In this document: one piece after another, positions 31,701-51,039 of the stretch | Layout of the letters: each line of letters begins with the position of its first letter | Numbering within the stretch: the stretch's first letter is position 1 | Assembly: GCF_028583425.1 (NCBI RefSeq) | Contig: NC_072801.1 | Location: forward strand, 57,489,766 to 57,553,765 | Reading direction: 5' to 3' | Source: Eublepharis macularius | Taxonomy: Eukaryota > Chordata > Lepidosauria > Squamata > Eublepharidae | DNA: 64,000 nucleotides | The notes under the pieces: model-generated | The model's database searches: none | What the model was told of the DNA's origin: nothing | Seen by the model: only the letters and a program-made list of their open reading frames with translations | Translations under genes and position numbers: made by a program

Positions 31701-33376
31701 AGGAATTTCACAACCCTGTTTGAGGAAGTTCTAAACAATGGAGCAGAATGCTTATCCTTTACCTCATATATCTAGGCCAGTAACAGCTTGAAGCTTACTC
31801 TAAAAAAATTAAAGCAGCCAGATAATAGCTCAAGTGGGCAGTAGGTAGCAAGCCACAAACTAAAACAAAACCTGAGGGAGCAAGCCATATCTGCAATACT
31901 AAATCAGTGGCATTCTGAAACTGGCATGCAGGCCCGTTATATGCCCACGGTCAGACAGTTCAAAAATAGAGACCTCCTCTCAAGGAGACCCTGTTCTGGC
32001 AACCTCGCTCGTGTGAGGTGAGGTGTTAATGTGAAGTATATTAAGAGTTTATTATACTGGTCATGGGAGCCTAGCTTTCTGGCCCGTTCTTCTCAGCCTG
32101 GGTCTTGCCAAGGATATCTCTCAAACCCTGAGGCTCTCTTATGGACCAAAGGGTGGAAAATATTATGAATATTAACAATGAATAGAAATATTTTGTGATT
32201 TATTCAGCACTTTCTTCGTTTTTAAAAAAATGTATACCCTCCCTCTCCATCTTGAAAGTGGTTGAAGTAGAACATTGTAATGGCTGCAACCCACTAAAAT
32301 CCAGCCAAGATCAGTAGCGTTCTGAAAATGATATACCTAAACTCTACCTCAAGCCTGTGTAGAATGCCACTAATTGGGACAAAACTCGAAGGAGCAGGCC
32401 ATATTGGCAAGTCAGGGCCAAGCTACACATGACGAATGACACTTGAACGGCAAGTGGATTGAGTGGAGGGCAAGTGAACAGGGAGAAATACACTTGCTGT
32501 TCAAGTGTCATTCGTCATGTGTAGCTTGCCCTCAGTGGCACTCTGAAACTGGCAGGCAGGCCCATTATATGCCCAAGGCCAGACAGTTCAGAAATAAAAG
32601 TAATGGCTGTGTCCCACTAAGATCCAGCCAAGATCAGCAGCGTCCATCAAAATCTACCCCAAGCTGGCGTGAATAAAACAGCTTTCATCCATCAACTAAA
32701 AACGTTAAAGGCCAGATGAATGTCTAGGGAGGACGTACCCTATAGTGTTCAAAGTTCATATAAATAATCCTCAAAACAACCCTATATGGTTCGCAAGGTT
32801 TATTATGCCAACCCTATACAGTACACACCAGGTTTATTATGCCAACATATCTAAACAGAAGCCTGAAGATAAAAGTATAACCGCTTGGCTAAAGTAAAGT
32901 GAATACATAGGAACCTAATTCCAACAGTTTTAGATGAATAGCCGTGCTGATCTATAGTAGAAGAGCGAGATTCTCTCAAAAACTCATACCCTGGAAATCT
33001 AGGTGCTGCTGGACCCAAATCTTGCTCTAATTCCAACAGGTATCCTGATTCTGATTTCAGTCTCTTTTCCATGGACAAATTCTATGTCTTCCTTCCCTCT
33101 CCACAGGTTGACTCTGGGGGACCCGTGGTTTGTGAAAGTAATGTAGGTTGGGTATTGGCAGGGGTTGCAAGCTGGGGAGACGGCTGTGCCCAAGGCATCC
33201 GTCCTGTTGTCTTCACCTCCGTGCCTTACTATGCTGACTGGATCTCCAAATATATACCCAACATGACCTTTGTGGAGTGCAAGAATTGTGATAGGAATGC
33301 TGGAAAGAAGATTGGACCAGAAAAGGCCTTCAGTCTGTTGCCCCTCCTGGGATGTCTCATGTTTGCTCTCCGGTGA
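15777..33376 (+). CDS. Serine protease gene 2: S1-family, GPI-type, complete
   Basis: The six exons are 15777-15834, 16585-16605, 20434-20590, 29910-30184, 30980-31149 and 33107-33376. They sum to 951 bases in frame, 316 residues, with AG/GT borders and the phase pattern of gene 3. The product has a signal peptide, a short propeptide VAHSEA, a chymotrypsin-fold domain and the hydrophobic tail SLLPLLGCLMFALR, so it should be secretory and probably GPI-anchored. His57 (TAAHC), Asp102 (GDIALVEL) and Ser195 (VDSGGP) are present, and Asp189 (QDACQ) predicts trypsin-like specificity. Two oddities are Val in place of Gly193 next to the oxyanion hole, and the activation site GSWIVG with Trp at P1 where Arg is usual. 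Nearest described relatives by motif are testisin and prostasin; orthology is not established. AATAAA at 33787 may be its poly(A) signal. Confidence 0.9.
16585..16605 (+). CDS. Gene 2, exon 2: 21-bp propeptide microexon
   Basis: The acceptor is TTTTTCCCTCAG and the donor GCAG|GTATGA. It encodes VAHSEA between split codons. It joins exon 1 and exon 3 in frame, giving HSEADCGQNGS. Gene 3 has an equivalent 27-bp microexon. Confidence 0.75.
16703..16772. repeat. (TG)n(AG)n compound microsatellite
   Basis: About 15 TG units run directly into about 19 AG units, close to the end of the BovB fragment. Confidence 0.95.
16775..17578 (-). mobile_element. BovB (RTE) LINE 3' fragment, interrupted
   Basis: The minus-strand frames read RKRGRPKTRW and ESWTMKTADKKKIDSFEMWC followed by WRRVFRLL, the C-terminal region typical of BovB ORF2. 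The fragment is truncated at its 5' side and is split by a 270-bp insertion at 17247-17514. Confidence 0.8.
17247..17514 (-). mobile_element. GC-rich retro-inserted fragment inside BovB
   Basis: The BovB target ATCTTTA is present on both sides (17240-17246 and 17515-17521), and the minus-strand copy ends in a short A run. The content is GC-rich and resembles a piece of transcribed sequence, but I recognise no gene. Confidence 0.5.
17582..17832 (+). repeat. Sauria-type tRNA-derived SINE
   Basis: Same family as at 7988: GTGTAGTGGTTAAGACTGC, CTTGGGTCAGTCACAGC, the BovB-like tail GGTATATAAATCAAATG and an ATT-rich end. Confidence 0.9.
18408..18634. mobile_element. MITE of the GGGTTGCCA(A) family
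   Basis: The ends GGGTTGCCAACTCCATG and GACGCTGGCAACCC are inverted repeats. The body includes ATTCCTGGAGCTTTGGGGGG and GAGATCAGTTGTAATTCC. More copies lie at 7614, 23635, 31565, 36062 and 50655. Confidence 0.75.
19200..19392. mobile_element. Palindromic MITE with GGCCGTTTCC ends
   Basis: GGCCGTTTCCGTACTACTCA at the left pairs with TGAGTAGTGTGGAAATGGCC at the right, and the pairing continues inward around AGATAGC. It is related by its ends to the elements at 10570 and 11589. Confidence 0.75.
20434..20590 (+). CDS. Gene 2, exon 3: activation site and His57
   Basis: The acceptor is GCTTTTCAG and the donor GA|GTGAGT. It encodes DCGQNGSWIVGRKP, ISILYNGEHFCGGFLI and VVTAAHCVNE, with catalytic His57 present. 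Confidence 0.93.
21815..22063 (-). repeat. Sauria-type SINE inserted in L1
   Basis: The complement of the family is read: TTTATATACCGCCCTTCAGG at the left (tail), CTTAACCACTACACCAAACTGG at the right (head). Confidence 0.9.
22659..23380. mobile_element. Non-autonomous hAT transposon, 722 bp
   Basis: The terminal inverted repeats TAGAGATGGGCACGATCC and GGATCGTGCCCATCTCTA are perfect over 18 bases. A perfect 8-bp target duplication ATCTTAAC lies at 22651-22658 and 23381-23388. The interior is GC-rich with many GATCGTG words and a duplicated block around CCCCTGAGGGGAGGC (22977 and 23131). No transposase frame is present. Confidence 0.92.
23635..23836. mobile_element. MITE of the GGGTTGCCA family, pre-duplication copy
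   Basis: It begins GTAGGGCTGCCAACCACCA and ends AACCTGGAGCTGGCAACTA. It matches 7614-7872 in gene 1. Confidence 0.6.
24158..24468 (-). repeat. Gypsy 3' LTR
   Basis: 311 bp; on the minus strand it begins TGTAATGTATTGG and ends CTATTTAATA. It shows no difference by eye from 28741-29051. Confidence 0.93.
24469..24481 (-). other. Gypsy polypurine tract
   Basis: The minus strand reads AGGGGGGAGGAG directly before the 3' LTR, the usual plus-strand primer. Confidence 0.85.
24498..27200 (-). CDS. Gypsy Pol region: reverse transcriptase, RNase H, integrase
   Basis: A frame of about 900 residues. The reverse transcriptase shows LDLAQAYQQLPVDE and the active-site YFDD near residue 154, RNase H has LACDASPYGIGAVLS near 300, the integrase zinc finger has HSGHPGIVRMK and CQPCQ near 515-550, and the integrase core has IDFAGPFQG, SDNGTQFTS and the final Glu in AERMVRTTKD. 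No chromodomain follows the core. It would copy and insert the element, and has no role for the host gene. Confidence 0.93.
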   Translation of the reverse strand: MAPICLKPRRVPFALKPKIDEELDRLIEQGILEPVSHAKWETPIVTPLKPNGAVRICADYKCTINKALQQHAYPVPVVSHLLASLQGGKIFAKLDLAQAYQQLPVDEATAEAQTIVTHRGAFKVKRLQFGVNVAPGIFQGIMEGLLRGIPGVIPYFDDVLIAGESESALAERLRCVLRKLQDAGLKVKREKCQFAAESVEFLGFLIDAAGIHPTSAKVRAIKSAPPPGSKKELQSFLGLLNFYHAFLPHKASIAEPLHRLLDSSAPWGWGRREAAAFEAVKKLLSSESVLTHFDEKKPLVLACDASPYGIGAVLSHRMHTGHEAPIAYFSRTLSAAERNYAQIDKEALAIVAGVKKFHDYLYGRKFLIATDHKPLLGLLSPDKQTPQILSPRMLRWTVFMSAYSYDLQHRPGKAMGHADALSRLPLADQGTDPSPAHHIMLLEDLPSPPLRASDVASHTAKDRTLSRVLNWVWRGWPSGQLAEEFRPFLIRQHELSVHKGCLLWGNRVVIPSKLRQQVLEALHSGHPGIVRMKAMARSYVWWPGMDRAIEEWVRTCQPCQETRPAPAQAPVHPWESARAPWSRLHIDFAGPFQGQTFLIVVDSYSKWLEVVPVSTMTTAVVIRALRQLFATHGLADTVMSDNGTQFTSAEFRQFLANNGIRQVTSAPFHPSTNGQAERMVRTTKDSLRRISQGDWQSRLAAFLLQQHVTPHSTTGRSPAELLMNRKLTVTLDRLHPDLADEERPMPEGEVRTFQPGDLVYARDYSGRLPWVPATVDTTTGPVSYAVVAADGRKLRRHVDQLRRRWPTRTTGAESLPTPSEQDTIPPETDSEAIPQQAPTVSSPAAEASTTPENQAELSNGLPTAQTPAQLSDALCPSPQVTLRRSQRTRTTPSHLKDYIC
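27346..28629 (-). CDS. Gypsy Gag and protease region
   Basis: The right part is capsid-like (FEPFDSTAEDWESYITRF). Toward the left come two zinc knuckles of the CCHC type (CASCGGPHWRKSC, CRNCGKMGHIARAC) and then an aspartic protease with VDSGSALSIIS. It lies directly upstream of the Pol region in the element. Confidence 0.85.
28722..28739 (-). other. Gypsy primer binding site for tRNA-Ser(GCU)
   Basis: The + strand reads ATCCCATCCTCGTCGCCA, which equals the 3' end of vertebrate tRNA-Ser(GCU) including CCA. It lies one base inside the 5' LTR. The tRNA match is from memory of the tRNA sequence. Confidence 0.85.
28741..29051 (-). repeat. Gypsy 5' LTR
   Basis: 311 bp, the same ends and sequence as 24158-24468, followed by the GGCAC duplication. 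Confidence 0.93.
29118..29485. mobile_element. GC-rich MITE-like repeat with AGGGTTNCC ends
   Basis: The ends AGGGTTCCCAGGTGCC and CCAGGCAACCCT are near inverted repeats. The interior has short palindromes around GATGACATCACTTCC. No coding frame is credible. Confidence 0.45.
29910..30184 (+). CDS. Gene 2, exon 4: Asp102
   Basis: The acceptor is ATACTTCCAG and the donor G|GTAAGG. It begins SMSNYTVLV and contains SSGDIALVELSSPVTF and ICLPDPSAQFPNGANCWVTG. The catalytic Asp is intact. Confidence 0.93.
30330..30500 (-). repeat. MIR-like SINE fragment, paralogous copy
   Basis: It corresponds to 9440-9615 in gene 1 (GGATTTAAACCAGGGACG, GGCCACCTGGTCAGTTCATG). Confidence 0.5.
30980..31149 (+). CDS. 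Gene 2, exon 5: S1 pocket Asp189
   Basis: The acceptor is TTCCCTACAG and the donor CCAG|GTAGG. It encodes ELEVPIIDRDTCNYIFG and PVKEDMICTGYDEGGQDACQ. The Asp two residues before the Cys defines a trypsin-like pocket. Confidence 0.93.
31565..31722. mobile_element. MITE fragment of the GGGTTGCCA family
   Basis: The body words ATAACTGATCTCCAG, AAAATGGCTGCTTTGGAGG and CTCTCCAGGCTCCACTC match the family. It is absent from gene 1. Confidence 0.6.
31805..32690. repeat. Diverged direct repeats in gene 2 intron 5
   Basis: A block beginning AGTGGCATTCTGAAACTGGC at 31907 recurs at 32532, and CCAGCCAAGATCAG at 32299 recurs at 32622. They appear to be copies of one interspersed repeat; its class is unknown. 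Confidence 0.5.
32415..32531. mobile_element. 117-bp palindromic MITE, GGGCCAAGCTACAC family
   Basis: GGGCCAAGCTACACATGACG at the left pairs with its complement at the right. TCA lies on both sides (32412-32414 and 32532-32534), a 3-bp target duplication of the kind made by PIF/Harbinger transposases. It is inserted in one unit of the direct repeats at 31805-32690. Confidence 0.8.
33107..33376 (+). CDS. Gene 2, exon 6: Ser195 and GPI tail
   Basis: The acceptor is CTCTCCACAG. It encodes VDSGGPVVCESNVGW, ASWGDGC, the YYADWISKYIP helix and the stalk ECKNCDRNAGKK, then a hydrophobic C-terminus and TGA. Confidence 0.93.
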   Translation, partial: VDSGGPVVCESNVGWVLAGVASWGDGCAQGIRPVVFTSVPYYADWISKYIPNMTFVECKNCDRNAGKKIGPEKAFSLLPLLGCLMFALR

Positions 33377-33818
33377 GATATTCGTTTCTCTGCCTTCAGG
33401 CTGACAACTCACCCAGTGGAATTTCCTTCTGCAATGTGCATGCTTTAGCTATGTCCAAAGCTACCACATGCAATGGGAAGCTTACCCCTGCTTCTGTCTT
33501 TGCGCATGCAATCCATTCTGATCACATCAAAATCATTTACCCCAAAGAATCTTGTGAATTATCATTTGAAGAGGTTGCTGAGAATTCATCTTCCTTTGGG
33601 ATTTCTCAGCCAGGAAACTTTCAACAGGAGCCGGGACATGTCTTGGAGTCAAATATAAGTTACGTTCAAGATCCATGATCTAATTTTTTTTTAACTTCAA
33701 AAAACAGCTGTCGGGAGGGGATTTGGGTTGGTGTCACAGCACTGAGAAAGGGGAGTTTCACTGTCTTCTCTGCATGATTTTTCCTAATAAAATCCCCCCT
33801 CTGGCTGCTACCGACTCA

Positions 33819-34134
33819 GAGCCAAGCTACAAGTGACGAATTGCACTTGCCTGGCAAGTGAACAGACTCAGGGCCAAGCTACAAGTGACAAATGACACTT
33901 GAATGGCAAGTGTATTTCTCCCTGTTCACTTGCCCTCCACTCAATCCACTTGCCAGGCAAGTGTCTTTCGTCATGTGTAGCTTGGCCCTCACATGTATTC
34001 CTCCCTGTTCATTTGCCATTCATTTGCACTCCACTTGATCAAGTGGAGAGCAAGTGGAGGGCAAGTGAACAGGGAGGAATACACGTGTCTGTTCACTTGC
34101 CAGGCAAGTGCAATTCGTCACTTGTAGCTTGGCT
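33819..34134. mobile_element. Outer MITE of the same family, split by a sister copy
   Basis: The left half GAGCCAAGCTACAAGTGACG and right half CGTCACTTGTAGCTTGGCT pair with each other across the inner copy. The site is absent downstream of gene 1. Confidence 0.75.
33871..33988. mobile_element. Inner MITE inserted in the outer one
   Basis: It begins GGGCCAAGCTACAAGTGAC and ends ATGTGTAGCTTGGCCC, with TCA at 33868-33870 and 33989-33991. It is almost the same length as the copy at 32415. Confidence 0.8.
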
Positions 34135-34499
34135 GTTAGGTGTGGGGAGACAAGTTCCGTATATGACCTGGTTTTTTACTCTAGTAGAGAGCTAATAGCA
34201 GCTTGAGTGAAGGAGAGATTTCTACCGGAAAATATCCCCAGGGGGGTGGGGGAGGAAGGATTAACATACAACATCACAACCATGATCCAAGTCCACCCCC
34301 CCTCCACTGCTTTTTCAGGTTATAAAATATGGTGAGAAATCTAATCATAGATGTGCTGTATAACATATAAATTGCCCCTTGCATGCCACCCAAAGAGATG
34401 TTTATAATTAATTTTCTTAAATTCCTGGCCATTTCCAGTGATGTGGTGAGAAGTGATAAATAAATCCAATGCCTTAGAGTGTGTGTGAGAGAGAGGGAG

Positions 34500-34612
34500 A
34501 GAAAGAGAAGAACCATCAAGTTGCAGCCAACTTATGGCGCCCCCTGCTGGGGTTTTCAAGGCAAGAGACTAACAGAGGTGGTTTGCCATTGCCTCTGAAT
34601 GTGAGGGCAGCC
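34500..34612 (-). repeat. 5S-headed SINE, partly deleted paralogous copy
   Basis: It matches the body of 12495-12725 (CAGCCAACTTATGGCGCC, GGTGGTTTGCCATTGCC) but the 5S-like head is deleted. Confidence 0.7.
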
Positions 34613-36061
34613 TACTGAGGGGGACTCTAATTCAATCCATTATTTGTGATACTTCAAACCCAAGGAAATGGCTCAGTTCTATAGATTATATGCATTATTT
34701 TTACTTCCTCAGTACAATGTTTTTTAATTCTTTGCATGACTCAGCAGTCAGTGCAGTCTTTTTTATTACCCCTTGAACGACTGTGTTAGAAGGAATACCC
34801 AGAAAGCTAAAAGGCTGGTCAAAAAGGGAACGGGGATCAGATTCCCAACAGGAACAATATTTTTTTCCCCAGTGCCTTTGAGGAAACTTATTTTAGAACT
34901 TGCCGCAGAGTTCTTTGGGATGTATTCACGATGCATTGCACCATCCTTGTACGTCTCAATAAAAATACAAGGAACATTATACTTTATTATTCCCTATAAG
35001 TTATATATTTCACAGCAGTATGCTTCTGCTGGTAGAGGCCAGGGAGCAATCAGGAGGCAAAGCTCACAGTCCTATAATACAGTGACCACAAGCAAGGGCT
35101 AATTTGCAGTGACCATGAACAAGGGCTAAAAGAGAAACCATGCTCATTCAAGCAAACAGTCCATTTAATCCAGCATACTTTTTCCAACAGTACCCAAGAT
35201 GCTAGAGATAAGTCCAGAAGCAGTGCAGATACACAAACACACACACACATAGACACACACTCATTGCAAAAGCACAAGTAAGAGAGGGAGAACATATCTT
35301 TCCTACAGAAGGCAGTGCAGAAAAACACACAGTTTAAGCCTTGGGATCTCTATTCCAAGAGGCTAAATAAAGTATCTCCTCCACCACCACCTATGGTAGC
35401 ATACATATGGGAGCTGGAAGTGTAAGGCTGTGTATGGCTCTAGGATTTTCAGGGAGGGGGAACACATCTGTCTGCCTGGATTGTCTTTGAGCAGAAGCCT
35501 GATAAAATTCATTCATTTGATTGTGTTGTTCAGGGTTCAAAGAAGGATTCAAGAGTTGTGTTTCATTCCAATCAGTCGTATCTATAAAAATCTACCTTAT
35601 CCTAAAGAAGGATTCTGCCTTCTCCCTGACAAACCAGTTTTCTACATGCAGGGAAGTATCTCTTCACAGGAAACCATTCCAACATGTGGCCCCCAGACTG
35701 TAATTTAAGCATACAGAAAAGCATATAGCATGATTCTGTCATTGTCTTTAATGCACACTTAGTCCCAACAGCCTAAGAGCTTTGCAAAATAAAGAAGTAA
35801 TGAGTTTGTCTGCCCATATCATTCATAATCCCAGAATGAGAGGATTTGATGGGTCCCTGGAGACCAGCAAGCAACTCTCTCCAAATGGCTAATGAACACT
35901 CACAACGATTTCATTGCTCCTCAATTCATACAAATAAGAACTCACTGTTTTAACATAAAGCTACATGAGAGTGATGTGAGCGTAAGCTTCACTAATTATA
36001 GTGGGATTTAAATGTGACAAATTATGCATTGAATCATGGCCATAGCTTCACTGTCCTCTCT

Positions 36062-36276
36062 ATAGTTGCCAAATTCCAGGTGGTGGTTGGAGAACTCCCT
36101 GAATTACAACTCATCTCCAGGCCACACAGATCAGTTTCCCTGGAAAAAAACAGCTGGTTTGGAGGGTGGACCCAACGGCATTATACTCCACTGAGGTCCC
36201 TCCACTCCACTCGCCCCACCATCTTCAGGCTCAACACCCAAACTCTCCAGGAATTTCCCAAACCAGAGCTGGCAAA
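36062..36276. mobile_element. MITE of the GGGTTGCCA family
   Basis: AGTTGCCAAATTCCAGGTGG at the left and CAAACCAGAGCTGGCAAAC at the right are the family ends; the body has AACTCATCTCCAGG and TTTGGAGGGTGGA. Confidence 0.7.
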
Positions 36277-36705
36277 CAGGGGAAGAGAATGAAGAAGTCT
36301 TTTTTTGTCTTCCGTCTGTCCTCTGATGGCACACAATGAACATTCCCATGCTTATAGCTTGATTCTAGTGCATGTATACTTTCAAATAAGAATCACTGAG
36401 TTCAGTCAAGCTTACGCACAAGTAAATACGGCTGCAAGTACAACCCTGCGGCTTCTTCAGCTCATTCTCCTAAATTCTGCCATCAAGACCCATTGAGCAC
36501 AGCCCAGAGAATGTTGCCCTTCGTAAGCTCTGTGATAAGAACCTTACTTATAGACGGTGTTCAGCAGTAAAACATATGTCTTATGTGAACAGATCCTGGG
36601 TTCAGTTCACTCCAGTTAATAGGCTGGAAAGGCAACTACAGCCTTGGAGACACCCACCCCACACACACACCAGTTAAAGCTGAAAATACTAGGACTGGCA
36701 TCTTA

Positions 36706-36775
36706 ACTATGGTGTAGCTCTGTGGCAGAGTATCTGCTTTGCATGTAGAAGGCCCCAGGCTAAATCCCTGGCTTT
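36706..36775 (+). repeat. tRNA-Ala-like SINE or tRNA pseudogene
   Basis: GTAGCTCTGTGGCAGAGTATC, CTTTGCATG with a TGC anticodon-like triplet, and GGCTAAATCCCTGGC follow the tRNA-Ala(UGC) plan but with mismatched stems, so it is a retroposed relic. Confidence 0.5.
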
Positions 36776-36779
36776 TACA

Positions 36780-37240
36780 CTTAAGACAAAAAGTGATGGG
36801 AAAGATGGGAGAGCCAATCAGAGCAGATAGTACTGTGCTAAAGTTAACTTCATATATGATCATGGCAGTTGGTTTACAGAGCATTACTTGTTTTATTTTT
36901 GTCTAGGTTTTTAAAATGATCATTATTATTATTCTGTATTTTGTATTTCTGGATAGTTTCTCCTCCAATGCATTGAGTTTCCTTTTCCATAACCCCAGTT
37001 CTTCCTTATATTTCTGTTTCCACACATTGCTTTTCTATTAGACTGTGGCTACTTGCCTATTCAACAAGCAGGCAGTAAAGATGGCAAGGCACTGATCTTT
37101 CCAATGGTGGCAGAGTTCTTTCAAAGGTCCTCTGCTTAAGTGCTCAACCTACACAGCGTTCAGCCACTCCAGGCTCTTGGTCCAGTCTCACCTAGTGAGG
37201 CAGGGTGGCCATTTTGAAGTGCCATGGGCGGAGCTAAAGC
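36780..37240. other. Convergent intergenic gap between genes 2 and 3
   Basis: AT-rich sequence without an exon-like frame. Genes 2 and 3 face each other across 33.4-37.2 kb. Confidence 0.5.
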
Positions 37241-37243
37241 AGT

Positions 37244-48465
<11,222 letters not shown>

Positions 48466-50314
48466 GCCACAGAAAACAGGAGAGAGAGAGAGAGGGAGAG
48501 GGAGCGCGCACTGGGCTGGGATGCTGAAGCCAAGCACCCCGTGGCAGGATTGGTACCTGACAAAAAGGGAGCAGCCTCTTGGCGTCACTAGGAATCAGGG
48601 AGCTGCCAAAAGGCTAAACCTGATATGTGGGTATTGTCCTCCCCACCCCACCCCCAAGCACCCGGTGAGGCCAGCTAAGCTGCCTCCTCCACACTGGGAT
48701 GCCGATCTTCTCTGACCATCTCTGCCGCCTTCTCTGGGCAAGGAGAAGAAGCTAGAGGCTCGAGAGCCAAAATTTTGAGTTGAATGGCAAGCTGCAAGAC
48801 ACGTGGGGAAAGATGGATGCCGGTTTGTAGGGTGAACCAATGCAGAGGGTTGCTGTATAGTTGCGGCAGGGCCATAGCTGAGGGGGAGGGGAGGTGAACA
48901 TGGGATGCCCCATCCTTCCAGGAACATTGATTTGCCCTACCTAATAATTTTGCTTTTAAATGTGTAATGTGATTGTTTCCATTCAAAGACGGAGTATGTC
49001 TTTTTTCATTTAAAAAAAATCAGTGAGAAGTGTGGCCTGCCCCCACCACACACAAAAAAAAAACTGGTTGTGGTCCAAACTCCACCCAGCTCCCTTCATT
49101 CATTCCACTCTGCCCCAGATTCTTCTTGGCACAGGGTGAACTGTGCAAGATTGATATTGGTCTTACTAAACTAAAGTGATCCAGAGAAAAAAAAGGCCCT
49201 TTATGAGCCTGAGCATGCATGGTAAAGTGCTTAAACACGCAATCTAAAGAGAAAGGCAAGCCTGTAGAGGTATGTGAGCTCTCCTGGAGCAAAAGGGAAA
49301 GCATTGGCTTGCTTTTGATCTGGGGTAAGGAGAAGCTTCATGGTGCTTCTTATCATCCAGGCCCCCTCCTGCCCAGCATGCCCTCCAAAGAACCTGCAGA
49401 AACCCATGAAAGGTAAACCCACTGGCAATGTCCAAGCCCAGCAACTGGTCTATTCAGGACTTTTTGGTGGCAGCGCTCACCAGTATTGAATACTGGCAGC
49501 TTTGGGGGGGCTCTCTCCTGAGGGGGGGAACTGAGGGAAATTAGGGCAAATATATGCATGAATACTGGTACCTTTGTTTTAAAAAGCACTGGGTCTATTC
49601 AAAAGTTCAGGAGTAATGATTTATGAATCAGAATGCAGATATAAAAGCATTCCTTGGCATTAATTATGATGTACTAGCTGTTAGGCGATTCTGAAGCAGA
49701 ATTTACCTCAGTATTAACCATCACACACACACCAACACACACACTTTCTGTGAACAGAATTTGCACACAGTAATAATGAATTTGATCTTGACACAAGGAG
49801 GCAGCAAAAATTTTTACTGAGGACCATATCAGGACAGCAATACAGTTTAAAGGTGCCCTCAGCACTAGCCTTCCAAAGCAATATCACCTTAATCCTGTGA
49901 CAGGCCATGATCGTGACTATGCTGAATTCTTTAGCTACTATCTGTAATTCTAAAAGGCAAGGAAGGACAGCACAGCCAATCAAAACAATCAAAGCAACCA
50001 GTTAAATGTGAGAAAGCCACTAAGCAATCAAAGGACAGAAACATACACAAGTTATGATTTGCCGGTGGACATTGGGGGCAGTAACTGATTAAGCCACACT
50101 GTGATACAGTACATGCACTTTCAATAGATCACACCATCACAACAGCACAAATGCAAAAGCCAAAAACAACCCACCCCCTAAAAACTGGACTGAACGGGTC
50201 AACACATACACGGGAAGTTCCACATAAAAATGTGCAGTGTGGAATAATCACCTCAAACATACTATGATCAGAAGTGCCCCAGAAGTGATGAAAAACCAGA
50301 CTCTGTCTGTATAT

Positions 50315-50625
50315 GATACTTCTTACATGAGGACGCTCAAGTGTGAAGGGAGATGCAATGGAGCCAGGAGTGGTAGTTTAAAAGATGAAGTCTCTGTCGA
50401 TTTCCCCTCTCCACAGGAAGGTAGTTTGAAAAGACAGGGCCCCATTTATCCTCAAAGAGTTTGTTAATTTCATCTCATTAACAAACCCTCTGAGGAGCAT
50501 CTCTGGCAACTACCCTCTTGTAGAGAGGGGAAATTGACAGAGCCTTCCCTTCTGTCTTTTTAAACTATAAGTCTCGGCAAACATTGCTCTCCTTTCACTT
50601 GAGTGTCCTTGTGTAATAGAGTACT
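50315..50625. mobile_element. Palindromic MITE with arms of about 140 bp
   Basis: The left arm words AGGACGCTCAAGTGTGAAGG, GTAGTTTAAAAGA and GATTTCCCCTCTCCACA return as complements in the right arm, and the centre is AAAGAGTTTGTTAATTTCAT / TTAACAAACCCTCTGAGG. No coding frame. Confidence 0.7.
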
Positions 50626-50654
50626 GTGTAGTCTGGAAGATGCTCAGGTGTGAA

Positions 50655-50800
50655 CTGGAATTCTCCCAGAATTACAACAGATTGTTCACACTACTGAGGT
50701 CAGTTCCCCCCCCCCAGGGAAGTGGCTACTTTGGAGGGTGGACTCAATGGCATCCCTGCTGAGCTCCCTCCCTTCCCTAAACCCCACACTCCACTCATGT
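50655..50800. mobile_element. MITE fragment of the GGGTTGCCA family
   Basis: CTCCCAGAATTACAACAGAT and AGTGGCTACTTTGGAGGGTG match the family body. Confidence 0.5.
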
Positions 50801-51039
50801 TTCCTTCCTAGCACAGAACCAGCCACCCCCTGCTTCCACCACCACTGGTAGCAGTGCCTGTGCTCTCCTCCATTTTGCGGTATACTGGAAAGATACCCCC
50901 GAGATCTTTGTGTCATTACAGGCACTTCTTGTGCATCTTTTCACCTGGTGTCCCTGCTGAATCAGAAGTACATCCTTAGTGCAGTGCAATGCACTGCATG
51001 GGGTGCCACTTCAGAAGAGCCAACAAACATGCCTTCCTT

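Larger units (their letters stand above)
19690..35620. repeat. Segmental tandem duplication, copy 2 (holds most of gene 2)
   Basis: This is the partner of 420-14105. It is longer because it received the L1 at 20835, the Gypsy element at 24158 and the MITEs at 32415 and 33819. Exons 1 and 2 of gene 2 lie 3-4 kb left of the recognisable block, so the equivalent part of copy 1 should be outside the window. Confidence 0.8.
48600..51030. other. Intergenic region between gene 3 and the right-hand block
   Basis: No supported gene. It holds short A runs, CA-rich patches near 49725-49745, a large palindrome at 50315-50625 and a MITE piece at 50655-50800. Confidence 0.5.
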
